The position numbers and the translations under genes are program-made. Shown in pieces: positions 1 to 7,882 of a stretch of DNA of 64,000 bases. Source of the DNA: Arenibacter troitsensis. Lineage in GTDB: Bacteria; Bacteroidota; Bacteroidia; Flavobacteriales; Flavobacteriaceae. The stretch is taken from positions 956,712-1,020,711 of the forward strand of contig NZ_FXAO01000001.1 in assembly GCF_900177645.1 (NCBI RefSeq), read 5' to 3'. Each line of letters starts with the position of its first letter. The first letter of the stretch is position 1. The notes beneath the pieces are model-generated. The model worked only from the letters and a program-made list of their open reading frames with translations, had not been told where the DNA came from and ran no database searches.

Positions 1-605
1 AACACTCATTTTATGGAGGTCATTGTGATTATTTTGTGTCAATGGATAAAAAGCTAGGAGTGAAATCTAAGGTGTTATATAATGAATTTAACATTGACAC
101 TAAAATAATTGAACCAAAAGACTTTATTTCAGAATTGAGTAAAGTAATTGACCCTTTAACAAACAACATCAATTTTATAGAAGAAGAAATAGACTTCTGC
201 AAAAAAGAAAGTATCATTGAATCTTATGTGGATGAGAATGGTGATGGTGTTGAATCAATTGCATATAAGTTACCACGGTTTTATTTCAACTTTTTTAATT
301 ACGTGGTCTATACTAATTATCCTGAACAAGGTGGATTCGTCATGACTTTTCGCAAGGTGTTTAAGAATTTTTCACGATTTGTTTATTTTACAGAGTCAGA
401 AACTTTAATCGATTCTGTATGTAATTATTTTGGATACGAAAATAAAGAAGAATTAAAATCTAAGAAATATGAATTTATACATGAAGATACGAAGACAATA
501 TTTGACTGGAACTTTGAAGGCGGATTGATTCGTTTAGAAAATGAAGAGGATACAAAACGACCAATTTTAAGCTATATTATATCAACTAAATTAAAAACTG
601 CGTAA
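1..605 (+). CDS. Hypothetical protein, 5'-truncated by the window edge
   Basis: The reading frame is open from the first complete codon of the window to the TAA at 603-605, so the gene probably starts outside. A GTG at 36 and an ATG at 42 are possible internal starts, but the codons before them already read like protein. The visible part is about 200 residues, acidic, rich in Phe and Tyr, with no membrane segment and no motif I recognise. The C-terminal part contains FDWNFEGGLIRLENEE. It lies in an accessory region beside a DUF3825 gene and insertion sequences. I cannot assign a function. Confidence 0.6.
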   Translation, partial: HSFYGGHCDYFVSMDKKLGVKSKVLYNEFNIDTKIIEPKDFISELSKVIDPLTNNINFIEEEIDFCKKESIIESYVDENGDGVESIAYKLPRFYFNFFNYVVYTNYPEQGGFVMTFRKVFKNFSRFVYFTESETLIDSVCNYFGYENKEELKSKKYEFIHEDTKTIFDWNFEGGLIRLENEEDTKRPILSYIISTKLKTA

Positions 606-657
606 CGGTTTGACAGGCAGTTTCCAAGCTATTTCTTCCCCATGCAAAAAGTAAAAA

Positions 658-686
658 TCCCTAAATTGGTATGAAATAAAAAGGAT
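658..686 (+). repeat. 29-bp direct repeat, copy 1
   Basis: The 29 bases starting TCCCTAAATTGG recur at 1723-1751 with one mismatch. The two copies bracket the DUF3825 gene at 768-1550. This could be the trace of a gene-cassette insertion or a duplication of an upstream leader. The function is unknown. Confidence 0.7.
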
Positions 687-767
687 ACAAAACAAATAAC
701 AAGGATAGCGCAAAACTTACACAACATAATTCATTATAGAAATTAAACTTAAACAAACCCATGAGCA

Positions 768-1550
768 ATGAGAAACGACAAACTTGATCTTCCCGAAAAT
801 TTACACCAATTTGCTTTTTTACCACGGTTTTCTGAAAATATTGAATTTTTAGCAAATTTGTCCGAAGATGAAGATTGGAAATATCATCATACAGAATCAG
901 AATCGGATTTCCCGATTTTGGAAAACTATATAAAATATACTTACAGACGACTTGCAGAGGAGAAGAAAATAAGTTACTCAAGGGAAGGAACACATTGCTG
1001 TATAAATACGGGACTTGTAACAAGAAATCAAGAAGCCATATTTATGGTATTTGATGAAAACAAAATCGAGGATGTTGAACCTTATTGGCATTTTTACAAA
1101 TTTTTAAGGAAAGGTGAATATGAATTGAGCAAATTTCCCAAGCTACCTGAAATGGCATTTTATTTTGATGACCCAGCTAAATTAGTTTATGATGTAAAAA
1201 AAGAATTAGTTGCAAACGTAGAGCACATTATTGAAGACAATAAAAACCGATTTCCCGAACCATATTGTTCAATGAATAATTATCAACTTCAAAATTCAAT
1301 TCACGGTTCAATAAATAGCGCAAAAGAACGTGTAAAAAGAAGTTACAAAACTGCCGTACCTCAATATTATCGGAATAATATTCAGCTTTTAGTTCCGCTT
1401 TGCTTAAATGATCCCAAAATTGCGGATTTAGCGTTGGTCGTTGAAGATTATGGATTGATGTATAGAGCTTCAACTTGTCTGACTTTAGATATGGCAATTA
1501 ATAATGCGCGGCAAATTGCTAGACCTGATAGAGATTGGTTACAGCCGTAA
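768..1550 (+). CDS. DUF3825 domain-containing protein
   Basis: This 260-residue protein has the features I associate with DUF3825. A central CCINTGLVTRNQEAIFMVF stretch (about residues 77-95) resembles the family's [FI]NTGL segment. The C-terminus LTLDMAINNARQIARP (about 239-254) resembles the usual end of the domain. No signal peptide or membrane span is present, so it should be cytoplasmic. DUF3825 domains often stand alone or follow OST-HTH/LOTUS or nucleic-acid binding modules, and their biochemical activity is not established. The gene stands alone between two 29-bp direct repeats in a region of IS elements and defence remnants, which suggests it moves as an accessory gene. The family call is from recognition of conserved segments and no function is inferred. 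Confidence 0.75.
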   Translation: MRNDKLDLPENLHQFAFLPRFSENIEFLANLSEDEDWKYHHTESESDFPILENYIKYTYRRLAEEKKISYSREGTHCCINTGLVTRNQEAIFMVFDENKIEDVEPYWHFYKFLRKGEYELSKFPKLPEMAFYFDDPAKLVYDVKKELVANVEHIIEDNKNRFPEPYCSMNNYQLQNSIHGSINSAKERVKRSYKTAVPQYYRNNIQLLVPLCLNDPKIADLALVVEDYGLMYRASTCLTLDMAINNARQIARPDRDWLQP

Positions 1551-1868
1551 AAAAAAGCTGTGCCAAGTAACTAAGAAGCGTTCAGGTGGTCTGCAAGGTC
1601 CAACATATACACCATGTGGCCCGCCAATTCATAATATTTCTTGGTGGTTAGTGCCAGTCATTCCCTTTTAACCTGTACCACTTAAGGTAAAAAAGAAAAA
1701 AACTCCTTGCACAAACCAAAATTCCCTAAATTGGTAAGAAATAAAAAGGATCCATAATAAATAGTTAGTGTCCAGTCAAGCCTAAACCTACGGGTAATTT
1801 AATGTGTCTCTTGAGCCGCTCCTGCGTTGCAAAAATCCTTACGTAGCTACGGCTATGTGCGTTTTTTG
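1551..1868. other. Gap between DUF3825 gene and IS66 end
   Basis: This gap contains the second copy of the 29-bp direct repeat. On the minus strand at about 1571-1653 it has a 27-codon open stretch reading LTTKKYYELAGHMVYMLDLA, which looks like a remnant of a coding sequence I cannot name. A self-complementary segment around the palindrome CGTAGCTACG lies at about 1834-1868, next to the IS66 left end. No complete gene is visible. Confidence 0.4.
1723..1751 (+). repeat. 29-bp direct repeat, copy 2
   Basis: This is the second copy of the repeat at 658-686, in the same orientation and 1065 bp downstream. The two copies differ at one base. Confidence 0.7.
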
Positions 1869-1940
1869 GTATCCCTCCGAGCAACTGCGTCTTTTATGAC
1901 GTGATGTGGCTTTTTACCTTTGGCATAAACTATTTGAGTT

Positions 1941-2095
1941 ATGACAAAAAAGGATAATGCTTTGCGGATGCGTAAATTGGTAAAGGAGTTTCGGCTCTCC
2001 GGCCGGAGCCAAAAAGAGTTTGCTTCCGCCCATGGGATCAAGGAGGGCAAATTCCATTATTGGATCTCAAAATTATTGGACTTGCAACAAAAAAG
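1941..2095 (+). pseudogene. IS66 orf1 (TnpA-type HTH) remnant
   Basis: About 50 residues remain of the small helix-turn-helix protein found as the first gene of IS66 elements. The remnant includes RLSGRSQKEFASAHGIKEGK followed by FHYWISKL, the usual conserved core. The frame then enters the IS3-family inverted repeat at 2096 and runs to a chance stop at 2132. The native C-terminus, the following tnpB and the start of tnpC are missing. The gene is broken by the IS3 insertion or by an accompanying deletion. Confidence 0.75.
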
Positions 2096-2113
2096 TGGAC
2101 AATTAGATAAGAG

Positions 2114-2947
2114 TCATGCTGCTGTTTTTTGATTGTACATTTCTATTTCAAATTCCTCTATAGTTTTATACCCCAAAGTGGAGTGCATTCTTCTTCTGTT
2201 GTACCAAGTTTCTATCCATTGAAAGACGGATAGCTCGGCTTCCGATCTAAGGGTATAGCTATGTTTGTAGACCCATTCTACCTTTAAGCTCTTAAAAAAT
2301 GATTCTGCCACCGCATTATCCCAACAATTACCTTTTCTGCTCATACTTTGTTTTATAAGGGCATTGTGATTTTTCAGGATATCGGCAAATCCATAACTGG
2401 CATATTGAGATCCTCTATCGGAATGAAATATGAGTTCTTTTGTGATATCGTTTGATTTAACAGCCATATTCCAAGCAGGTATTATAGTATCGCTTGTATT
2501 TAAGGTTTCGCTCATCGACCACCCCACGACCTTTCTATGGAACAGATCGATGATTACGGTCAGATACATCCATCCCTGTTTAGTCTCTATATAGGTAATA
2601 TCGGACACCCAGACCTGGTTCTTTCTGAAGACCGTAAAGTTCTGGTTCAAAATATTACGGGCCAATGGATAGTTGTGTTCACTATCCGTTGTAATCTTGA
2701 ACCTACGCTTTCTTCTGGCAAACAGATTATTGGCCCTCATTATCCTGGCAACTCTTGGTCTGGAAACATGATATCCCTTTTTTGAGAGCTCCTCTTTGAT
2801 CCTTGGTGCCCCATAACTCTCAAAGCTATCTTTGAAAATATCCCGAATGACCGAGGATATTGTTTGGTTTTCCAACCATCTTTTGGATGGTCCCCTACCC
2901 AACCAATGATAATAGCTACTTTTACTTAACTTGAACATTTTGCACAT
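2114..2947 (-). CDS. IS3-family transposase OrfB (DDE integrase)
   Basis: OrfB carries the catalytic core of the IS3 transposase. The HTH_21-like N-terminus (KLSKSSYYHWLGRGPSKRW) is followed by an rve/DDE domain. The first Asp is in VWVSDITYIET, the second in IFHSDRGSQYAS, and the Glu is in NCWDNAVAESFFKSLK. The ATG at 2947 is probably not the main start. The frame stays open upstream to the slippery heptamer in orfA, and a -1 shift there gives a continuous OrfAB protein reading KKGDSHLLLGRQEKYRFIKH before OrfB proper. The product cuts and joins the element ends. All family residues are present, so the gene looks functional. Confidence 0.9.
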   Translation of the reverse strand: MCKMFKLSKSSYYHWLGRGPSKRWLENQTISSVIRDIFKDSFESYGAPRIKEELSKKGYHVSRPRVARIMRANNLFARRKRRFKITTDSEHNYPLARNILNQNFTVFRKNQVWVSDITYIETKQGWMYLTVIIDLFHRKVVGWSMSETLNTSDTIIPAWNMAVKSNDITKELIFHSDRGSQYASYGFADILKNHNALIKQSMSRKGNCWDNAVAESFFKSLKVEWVYKHSYTLRSEAELSVFQWIETWYNRRRMHSTLGYKTIEEFEIEMYNQKTAA

Positions 2948-3006
2948 CTTCTCAACTGGAAATTTAAATTTGTGGTGTTTTATGAACCTATATTTTTCCT
3001 GTCGCC

Positions 3007-3294
3007 CTAGGAGAAGATGGCTATCGCCTTTTTTAGGATATCACGTTCCAGCTCGGCATCCCTTAATCTTTTCTTCAACTCGGCAATCTCACGTTGCTCG
3101 TCCGTCAGTTTCGGATTTCCCTTGCCCGGAAAACTGTTCTTGCCATAAGCATCCGATTCTCTGCGCCAGCGGCTCAATACGGATGTAGGTATATCCAATT
3201 CCCTGCATATTTCCACAACGCTCCCACGTGCGTAGCTAAGTTCCACAGCTTTTTCCTTAAACTCTACGGTGTAATTTCTTTTTTCTCTTGACAT
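3007..3294 (-). CDS. IS3-family OrfA (HTH transposase subunit) with -1 frameshift signal
   Basis: OrfA is 95 residues with a HTH_Tnp_1-type domain (KAVELSYARGSVVEICRELD, then a leucine-zipper-like LKKRLRDAELERDILKKA). It binds the terminal inverted repeats and, when the ribosome shifts by -1, is fused to OrfB. The minus-strand heptamer A AAA AAG (positions 3034-3028) lies near the end of orfA in the correct phase for this shift, as is typical of the family. OrfA ends at 3007, while the OrfB frame is open across the same region. Both genes are transcribed leftwards from a promoter expected near the right inverted repeat. Confidence 0.88.
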   Translation of the reverse strand: MSREKRNYTVEFKEKAVELSYARGSVVEICRELDIPTSVLSRWRRESDAYGKNSFPGKGNPKLTDEQREIAELKKRLRDAELERDILKKAIAIFS

Positions 3295-3343
3295 TTTTCA
3301 AAGTTAATTTAAACAACGAACACGCTCTTAACTTTAAGTCCAG

Positions 3344-4728
3344 TTAAATATAGCAAGTCCACAGCTCTACAAGCTCATTGGCGGGTTCAGGTCCGAGAGT
3401 TTCGTTTCCCAAACCATGGTCGATCAGTTATCGCTCTTTTCAGGGGATCCGTCGGAAACCGTAGAAGAAGCCCCGCAAGAGACCATTACCTATACCAGGG
3501 ACAAGAAAAAGCACAATGGGCGCAATGCGCTACCGGAACATCTACCGGTCAGGGAAATAATCATCGAGCCCGAAGAGGATACCGCGGGACTGAAGAAGAT
3601 CGGGGAAGAAGTGACAGAGACCCTGGAATACACTCCCGCAAGCCTTATCAAAAGAAGGACGATCCGGCCCAAGTACGCCAAGGCGGACGGACAGGGCGTG
3701 CTGATCGCACCGCTCCCGACCCGCCCCATCGACAAATCGATAGCCGAAGCCTGTTTGCTGGCGCACATCCTGGTTGGCAAATATATCGATCATCTCCCGT
3801 TCTTCCGCCAGATCCAGATGTTCAAACGGGATTTTGGGTGGGAACCTGCCCAGAGCACTATGGGCGACTGGATGGCCAGTTGTTGCCAGTTGCTGGAACC
3901 GCTCTACAATACACTGAAACAGAAAATACTGGCCTCTGATTATATCCAGGCCGATGAGAGTCCGATCAAGGTATTGGATTCCGACAAAAAGGGCAGTACG
4001 CACCAGGGATATCAATGGGTCTATCACGATCCCGTTCAAAAGCTCGTACTTTTTAATTACCGCAAAGGCCGTGGACAGAACGGACCCAAAGAATTGCTTG
4101 CCGATTATCATGGCTATCTGCAATGCGATGGCTATACCGTGTACGACAAAATAGGGACCGATCCCAAGATCACCCTTGCCGGATGCCTGGTACATGCCAG
4201 GCGCAAGTTCCATGATGCGCTGGACAGTGACAAAAAGCATTGGCCATCTTTAGGGAGATCTATTTGGAAGAACGCAAGATCAAGGAAGAGGCCCAAGATG
4301 ACCTTAAAGCGAGGAAAACACAGCGCGACATAAGGATCAGGCCGTTATTGGCACAGATAAAAACGTGGATCGAAGGACAACAGTTCAAGGTGCTGCCACA
4401 AAGCCCCATCGGCAAGGCGATGACCTATTACATCAATCAATACCCAAAACTGGAAGCGATCTTTGAAGATGGACGTATAGAACTCGACAACAACCTGATC
4501 GAAAATGCCATCCGGCCCATGGCCATTGGCAGAAAAAACTATCTTTTCTGCGGATCGCACGATGCAGCGCAAAATGCCGCCATGCTATATTCATTCTTCG
4601 GTAGCTGCAAGATGCAGAATATCAATCCAAGGGAATGGCTGGCCAGCACACTAGAGCGGATACCTGATCATAGCATACAAAAACTCGAAGATCTCCTGCC
4701 CGGATATCAAAAACAGAACAGCATATGA
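3344..4728 (+). pseudogene. IS66 transposase TnpC, 5'-truncated and frameshifted
   Basis: The DDE transposase of IS66 survives in two frames. The first runs from the IS3 junction through [16 protein letters not shown] and the ATG at 3416 to about 4240. It contains the zinc-finger/linker region and two catalytic Asp segments, [13 protein letters not shown] and [11 protein letters not shown]. The second runs from about 4240 to 4728 and carries the catalytic Glu segment LIENAIRPMAIGRKNYLF and the IS66 C-terminal domain. The switch happens around 4236-4242, where the protein should continue from DSDKKH into [12 protein letters not shown], so one base appears lost. The N-terminal leucine-zipper region is missing because of the IS3 insertion. 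The gene is inactive. Confidence 0.85.
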
Positions 4729-5234
4729 CCAAAGAGCTGATAAAAGAAAAGGAAAAACAACTATTGGAAATAACAGGGGCCTTCTGCGCGCAGAAACTTA
4801 ACGATGAATACTTCGGGCTTTGCGAAAAGCTCATCAAAAAGATGGGGAGAAAAAGGGATGTCCCCTTCGCAAGGGGAAAATTGGAGATATGGGCGGCAGC
4901 CGTGGTCCATGCCATAGGTTCGATAAATTTTTTGTTCGACAGATCGTTCCAACCTTATATGAGTTCCAAACAGGTCAACGAATACTTCGGGACCAAGGGG
5001 ACTACGGTCTCGAATAAGGCCCGGGCCATAAAGGATATGTTCGACCTATGGTATTATAGCCCTGAATTTTCTACAAACGCCATGCAGGAGAACAGCCCTT
5101 TTAATAATATGGTAATGGTTGACGGACTAATACTGCCCCTGGGCAACCTTCCCGAAAACATACAACAAATGGTGCTCCAGGCAAGAGCGGAAGGAAAAGA
5201 TATTGAATTCACTACAGAATATGAAGATCAATAG
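4725..5234 (+). CDS. DUF6398 domain-containing protein, IS66 passenger
   Basis: This 169-residue cytoplasmic protein starts at an ATG overlapping the tnpC stop by four bases, so it is translationally coupled to the transposase. The core VVHAIGSINFLFDRSFQPYM followed by YFGTKGTTVSNKARAIKDMF matches the family named DUF6398, frequent as a passenger at the end of IS66-type elements. The second half of that segment looks like a helix-turn-helix. Its role in transposition or in the host is not known to me. The reading frame is intact even though the transposase is broken. It ends just inside the right inverted repeat of the element. Confidence 0.65.
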   Translation: MTKELIKEKEKQLLEITGAFCAQKLNDEYFGLCEKLIKKMGRKRDVPFARGKLEIWAAAVVHAIGSINFLFDRSFQPYMSSKQVNEYFGTKGTTVSNKARAIKDMFDLWYYSPEFSTNAMQENSPFNNMVMVDGLILPLGNLPENIQQMVLQARAEGKDIEFTTEYEDQ

Positions 5235-5803
5235 CTAATGTAGTTGCTCGGATGGATACTTGCTTCGAGAGTATCTACTGGATTGTCCAATTTGAATTTA
5301 ACATAACCAAAATTTCGAATTAGTAGTTCTGTTCGTTTAGAATTAATATTCAAAGAGTGATTTATCGTAACTGTAAGACCTGCATCATCAATTCTGATTT
5401 CTTGAGAGATATCGTCCTCCTTGATCAATTTTTGATCTGTAGAATTGTACCATGTTCCGTGATTAACCCAGCTGACTATAGCATCATTGGTGACATTAAA
5501 TTCTTGAAATTTTAAATTTAATGCATTTATTGGGTGGTGGGCGCTGATAAATGAATACTTGGGGGCATAAATTTTCATTTGAGAAATGCCGGACTCTGAT
5601 TTTCTTATTTTACAATCCACAAAAGTAAGATGTCCTAAACCAGTAAAAATGCCATTAATTAGCGGCTCCTTATGAACTGGTTTTGTGGTTAGGAGGTTTG
5701 TTTCAAGTAGAATGTCGTTATCATTTATCAACAAAACACAAAAACACCTAGTTTCTTCTTTTGGAAACCACACTTCTCCATAATATTTTTTTTCTTTAAA
5801 CAT
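5228..5803 (-). pseudogene. ApeA-like N-terminal domain protein, 3' end removed by IS66
   Basis: The 191-codon frame resembles the ApeA N-terminal domain (ApeA_NTD1). It starts with a YYGEVWFP segment (the family usually has GYWWLP), then LINGIFTGLGHLTFVDCKI, then YSFISAHHPINALNLKFQEF. Full-length ApeA is an HEPN-domain anti-phage protein of several hundred residues that responds to infection by halting translation. Here only the N-terminal domain is left: the last ~10 codons are read from the right inverted repeat of the IS66 element (5240-5259), so the HEPN effector half is gone. The family call is moderately sure and the truncation is direct from the sequence. A decayed reading frame lies just upstream of its start. 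Confidence 0.55.
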
Positions 5804-5875
5804 ATTATTATACTTGGTATTTTAAGTTAACTATTAAGTGATATATTTCGGAAGTTTGATAATGGTATGTCATTC

Positions 5876-6054
5876 CTATTTTATTGCAGACTCGTGATAA
5901 TTTAGCTCATCTGTGATGTCTTTAATTTCTGATGGTACTTTTTTTCCAGGAAGGTTCCGATATTAAGTTGTTAATTATTTTGTTCATATCATAGCTTTGA
6001 ATACCACGAAAATTATTGACTTTCAGTTTTTGAAAAACTAACTTTACGCCTTAC
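5876..6054 (-). pseudogene. Short decayed coding remnant upstream of the ApeA-like gene
   Basis: On the minus strand one frame reads VFQKLKVNNFRGIQSYDMNK and then INNLISEPSWKK from about 6054 to 5937. After a run of seven A residues the sense continues in another frame as VPSEIKDITDELNYHESAIK, ending at a TAG at 5876-5878. Such protein-like text across a homopolymer suggests a small gene broken by a one-base slip. The remnant ends against the inverted repeat at 6049. I do not recognise the family. Confidence 0.35.
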
Positions 6055-6117
6055 TGCTTCTACACGGAATTTTTTATTTTTAATTATTTTTTGGTATTCC
6101 GTGTAGAAGCAGTAAGG
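6049..6117. repeat. 22-bp perfect inverted repeat with 25-base loop
   Basis: The arms are CCTTACTGCTTCTACACGGAAT at 6049-6070 and its exact complement at 6096-6117, separated by an A+T-rich loop. It would form a stable hairpin or cruciform. It lies between a decayed gene on the left and the AbiE operon on the right, and could be a terminator or the end of a mobile unit. No T-tract follows on either side that would settle the terminator reading. Confidence 0.85.
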
Positions 6118-6127
6118 TAAAAACTTT

Positions 6128-6173
6128 TGATGAGTCGACAGGGGCAGTAATTACTGCCCCTGTCGACTCATCA
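6128..6173. repeat. 46-bp perfect palindrome without spacer
   Basis: Positions 6128-6150 (TGATGAGTCGACAGGGGCAG then TAA) are mirrored exactly by 6151-6173. There is no mismatch and no loop, which is very rare by chance and normally unstable in bacteria. It lies 11 bp after the preceding inverted repeat and about 50 bp before the AbiE operator. Confidence 0.9.
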
Positions 6174-6222
6174 GTATAATGCCTTTTTGTACTCATAAAA
6201 TCTTATTTATTATCTCAATGTA

Positions 6223-6259
6223 ATTTCGTCACAAATATTCATTAAATTTGTGACGAAAT
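6223..6259. promoter_or_regulatory. Probable AbiEi operator (14-bp inverted repeat)
   Basis: ATTTCGTCACAAAT at 6223-6236 is repeated exactly in inverted form at 6246-6259, with a 9-base spacer. It ends 12 bases before the start codon of the abiEi-like gene. AbiEi proteins are known to repress their own operon by binding inverted repeats in the promoter, so this is the expected operator. Confidence 0.7.
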
Positions 6260-6271
6260 ATATATTTTAAA

Positions 6272-6880
6272 ATGCTTGTACCTACTGAAAAATTTATAAA
6301 AAATGCAATTTTAAATCACAAGCGTGGAAAAATATTTTTCCCGAATAATTTTGTTAAATTTGGGTCTTCTACAGCAATCAGGCAAGCTTTAATACGTTTA
6401 GAGGAAAAAGGGCTTTTGGTTCGACTGGCACAAGGTATTTACTTATATCCCAAGGAGCATAAGCAATTGGGGCTGCTTTACCCATCATTAGAGGAAATTG
6501 CTTTGGCGATTTCAAAAAGGGATAAAGCAAGAATAATTCCAACGGGAATCCAAGCCCTTAATAAACTGGGATTATCTACACAAGTTCCTATGAATCTTGT
6601 ATACTTAACCGATGGATCTCCTAGAACTGTTAAAATTAAAAATAACACTATAAAGTATAAAATCGCATCTCCTAAAATTCTTTCGGCCAAAAGTGAGACA
6701 AATATTTTGGTGATACAGGCATTGCGAGAAATAGGGCAAAAAAACTTGGATGGAAATCAGCTTGAAAAAATTAAGAACATACTAAAAACGGTCGATAAAG
6801 ATCTTATCAAACATGACATGAAATTGGCACCTGTATGGATTTCAAAAATAATGGAAGAGATACTAAAAAATAAAGAATAA
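6272..6880 (+). CDS. Type IV toxin-antitoxin AbiEi-like antitoxin/regulator (DUF6088 type)
   Basis: The 202-residue protein has an N-terminal winged-helix-like segment (FGSSTAIRQALIRLEEKGLL, about residues 30-49) followed by RLAQGIYLYPKEH and an IIPTGIQALNKLGLSTQVP core typical of AbiEi/DUF6088 proteins. It should repress its own operon through the inverted repeat at 6223-6259 and neutralise the toxin encoded next. The stop codon TAA is directly followed by the ATG of the toxin gene, so the two are one operon. AbiE modules act as abortive-infection or element-maintenance systems. The start at 6272 lies 12 bases past the operator. Confidence in the pair is high. The exact subfamily is less certain. 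Confidence 0.85.
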   Translation: MLVPTEKFIKNAILNHKRGKIFFPNNFVKFGSSTAIRQALIRLEEKGLLVRLAQGIYLYPKEHKQLGLLYPSLEEIALAISKRDKARIIPTGIQALNKLGLSTQVPMNLVYLTDGSPRTVKIKNNTIKYKIASPKILSAKSETNILVIQALREIGQKNLDGNQLEKIKNILKTVDKDLIKHDMKLAPVWISKIMEEILKNKE

Positions 6881-7882
6881 ATGAAGGAGTGGTTTAGCCT
6901 GTCAGTAAGCGACCGGAGAGAAGCTATAATACAAACGAGTATAGATAAAGGTCTACCGGCCGCAGCCATTGAAAAGGATTGGTGGGTTGTAACGGTTTTA
7001 CGTGCCATTTTCAGTACTGTCTATACTGAACACCTTGTCTTTAAAGGCGGGACATCTTTAAGTAAGGCCTGGGGTGTAATTGAAAGGTTCTCTGAAGATA
7101 TTGATTTGGCGATGGACAGATCATTTTTTGGCTTTAGTGGTACACTTAATCGCACTAAAGTTTCTCACCTGAGAAAGGCTTCTTGTAAATTTGCAAGCGA
7201 AGTGTTTCCCAAGGAATTAGCCAAAACTCTTCATGCACAAAATGTGGGAGAATTTTCAATAGAAGTTCGTGAATTTGTACTATCTGATACTGATCCCTTA
7301 GCAATAGAAATACATTACAAATCGCTTGTTGAGCATATAGACTATTTGGCACCGAGAATTCTAGTGGAAATTAGTTCAAGGTCGTTAAGAGACCCATTTG
7401 AAAAGAAGGGTATCATCTCTTTCATTGGTGCAAAGTACAATGGACAACCTTTTGCTGATGAAATAATTTATATACCAACAGTCCTCCCCACAAGAACATT
7501 TTTAGAAAAACTTTTTCTTTTACATGAAGAGTTTCAAAAGCCTGAAAATAGAGAAATATTTAGTGAACGAATGACAAGGCATCTATATGATATTTCTAGG
7601 TTGATGGATACTCCATTTGGAGAAAGTGCTTTAATTGACAGTCATTTATACTCCAATATCATTCAACATCGCAAAATTTTTACTAAAGTATCTTGGGTAG
7701 ATTATTCCAAACACGCTAAAAGAACATTGGATTTTATACCGCCTGATCGGGCAATGAAGGATTGGGAAAGGGATTATGTGGCAATGCAAGAAAGTATGTT
7801 TTATGGAAAAACAGAACCATTCGACGAACTAATGAATAAATTGAGAGGTTTAAGAGATAGGATTAACAAAATGGAAAGCTAG
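6881..7882 (+). CDS. AbiEii/AbiGii-family nucleotidyltransferase toxin
   Basis: This 333-residue protein carries the DNA polymerase beta-like nucleotidyltransferase signature of AbiEii toxins: GGTSLSK at residues 56-62 and SEDIDL at 71-76, with the Asp pair expected to bind metal. Family members transfer nucleotides to RNA targets, for example the tRNA-modifying MenT relatives, and stop growth when unopposed. It is translated directly after its antitoxin, with the stop and start codons adjacent. The length fits the longer AbiEii type. No part is missing. It should give phage protection or stabilise the mobile region in which it sits. A second, divergent AbiE module is at 13094-14744. Confidence 0.9.
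   Translation: MKEWFSLSVSDRREAIIQTSIDKGLPAAAIEKDWWVVTVLRAIFSTVYTEHLVFKGGTSLSKAWGVIERFSEDIDLAMDRSFFGFSGTLNRTKVSHLRKASCKFASEVFPKELAKTLHAQNVGEFSIEVREFVLSDTDPLAIEIHYKSLVEHIDYLAPRILVEISSRSLRDPFEKKGIISFIGAKYNGQPFADEIIYIPTVLPTRTFLEKLFLLHEEFQKPENREIFSERMTRHLYDISRLMDTPFGESALIDSHLYSNIIQHRKIFTKVSWVDYSKHAKRTLDFIPPDRAMKDWERDYVAMQESMFYGKTEPFDELMNKLRGLRDRINKMES

Larger units (their letters stand above)
2096..3342 (-). mobile_element. IS3-family insertion sequence, probably intact
   Basis: The element is about 1.25 kb and lies on the minus strand. It has an orfA/orfB pair and imperfect terminal inverted repeats that begin TGGAC at both ends (2096 on the left, 3342 on the right, inverted). It sits inside an IS66 element. 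No target-site duplication is evident at the junctions, which suggests that insertion was accompanied or followed by a deletion removing IS66 tnpB and the start of tnpC. Both reading frames and the frameshift signal are intact, so the element may be active. Confidence 0.8.
1869..5259 (+). mobile_element. IS66-family element, degenerate, interrupted by an IS3-family element
   Basis: Imperfect terminal inverted repeats are visible at 1869-1888 (GTATCCCTCCGAGCAACTGC) and, inverted, at 5240-5259. They match at 18 of 20 positions. Inside are an IS66 orf1 (tnpA) remnant, tnpC in two frames, and a DUF6398 passenger gene. No tnpB remains: the middle of the element has been replaced by an IS3-family insertion. 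The IS66 section is visibly richer in G+C than its neighbours, which points to recent acquisition from another host. The element has no intact transposase and should not move on its own. I did not identify a target duplication, so the outer ends may lie a few bases further out. Confidence 0.75.

Noticed and set aside
661-1023. Minus-strand 120-codon frame overlapping the DUF3825 gene
   Set aside because: It is antisense to a recognisable family protein and has no motif of its own.
3490-4240. Long minus-strand open frames opposite IS66 tnpC
   Set aside because: They are antisense shadows of the G+C-rich transposase gene, which has clear catalytic motifs on the plus strand.
3988-4728. Programmed frameshift in IS66 tnpC
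   Set aside because: IS66 TnpC is normally one frame, there is no slippery heptamer near 4240, and the gene is already truncated, so a disabling mutation is the simpler reading.
6049-6173. Reading the two perfect inverted repeats as ordinary intrinsic terminators
   Set aside because: Neither has a clear T-tract on the exit side, and the second has no loop, so the terminator label would be unsupported. Both are kept as repeats.
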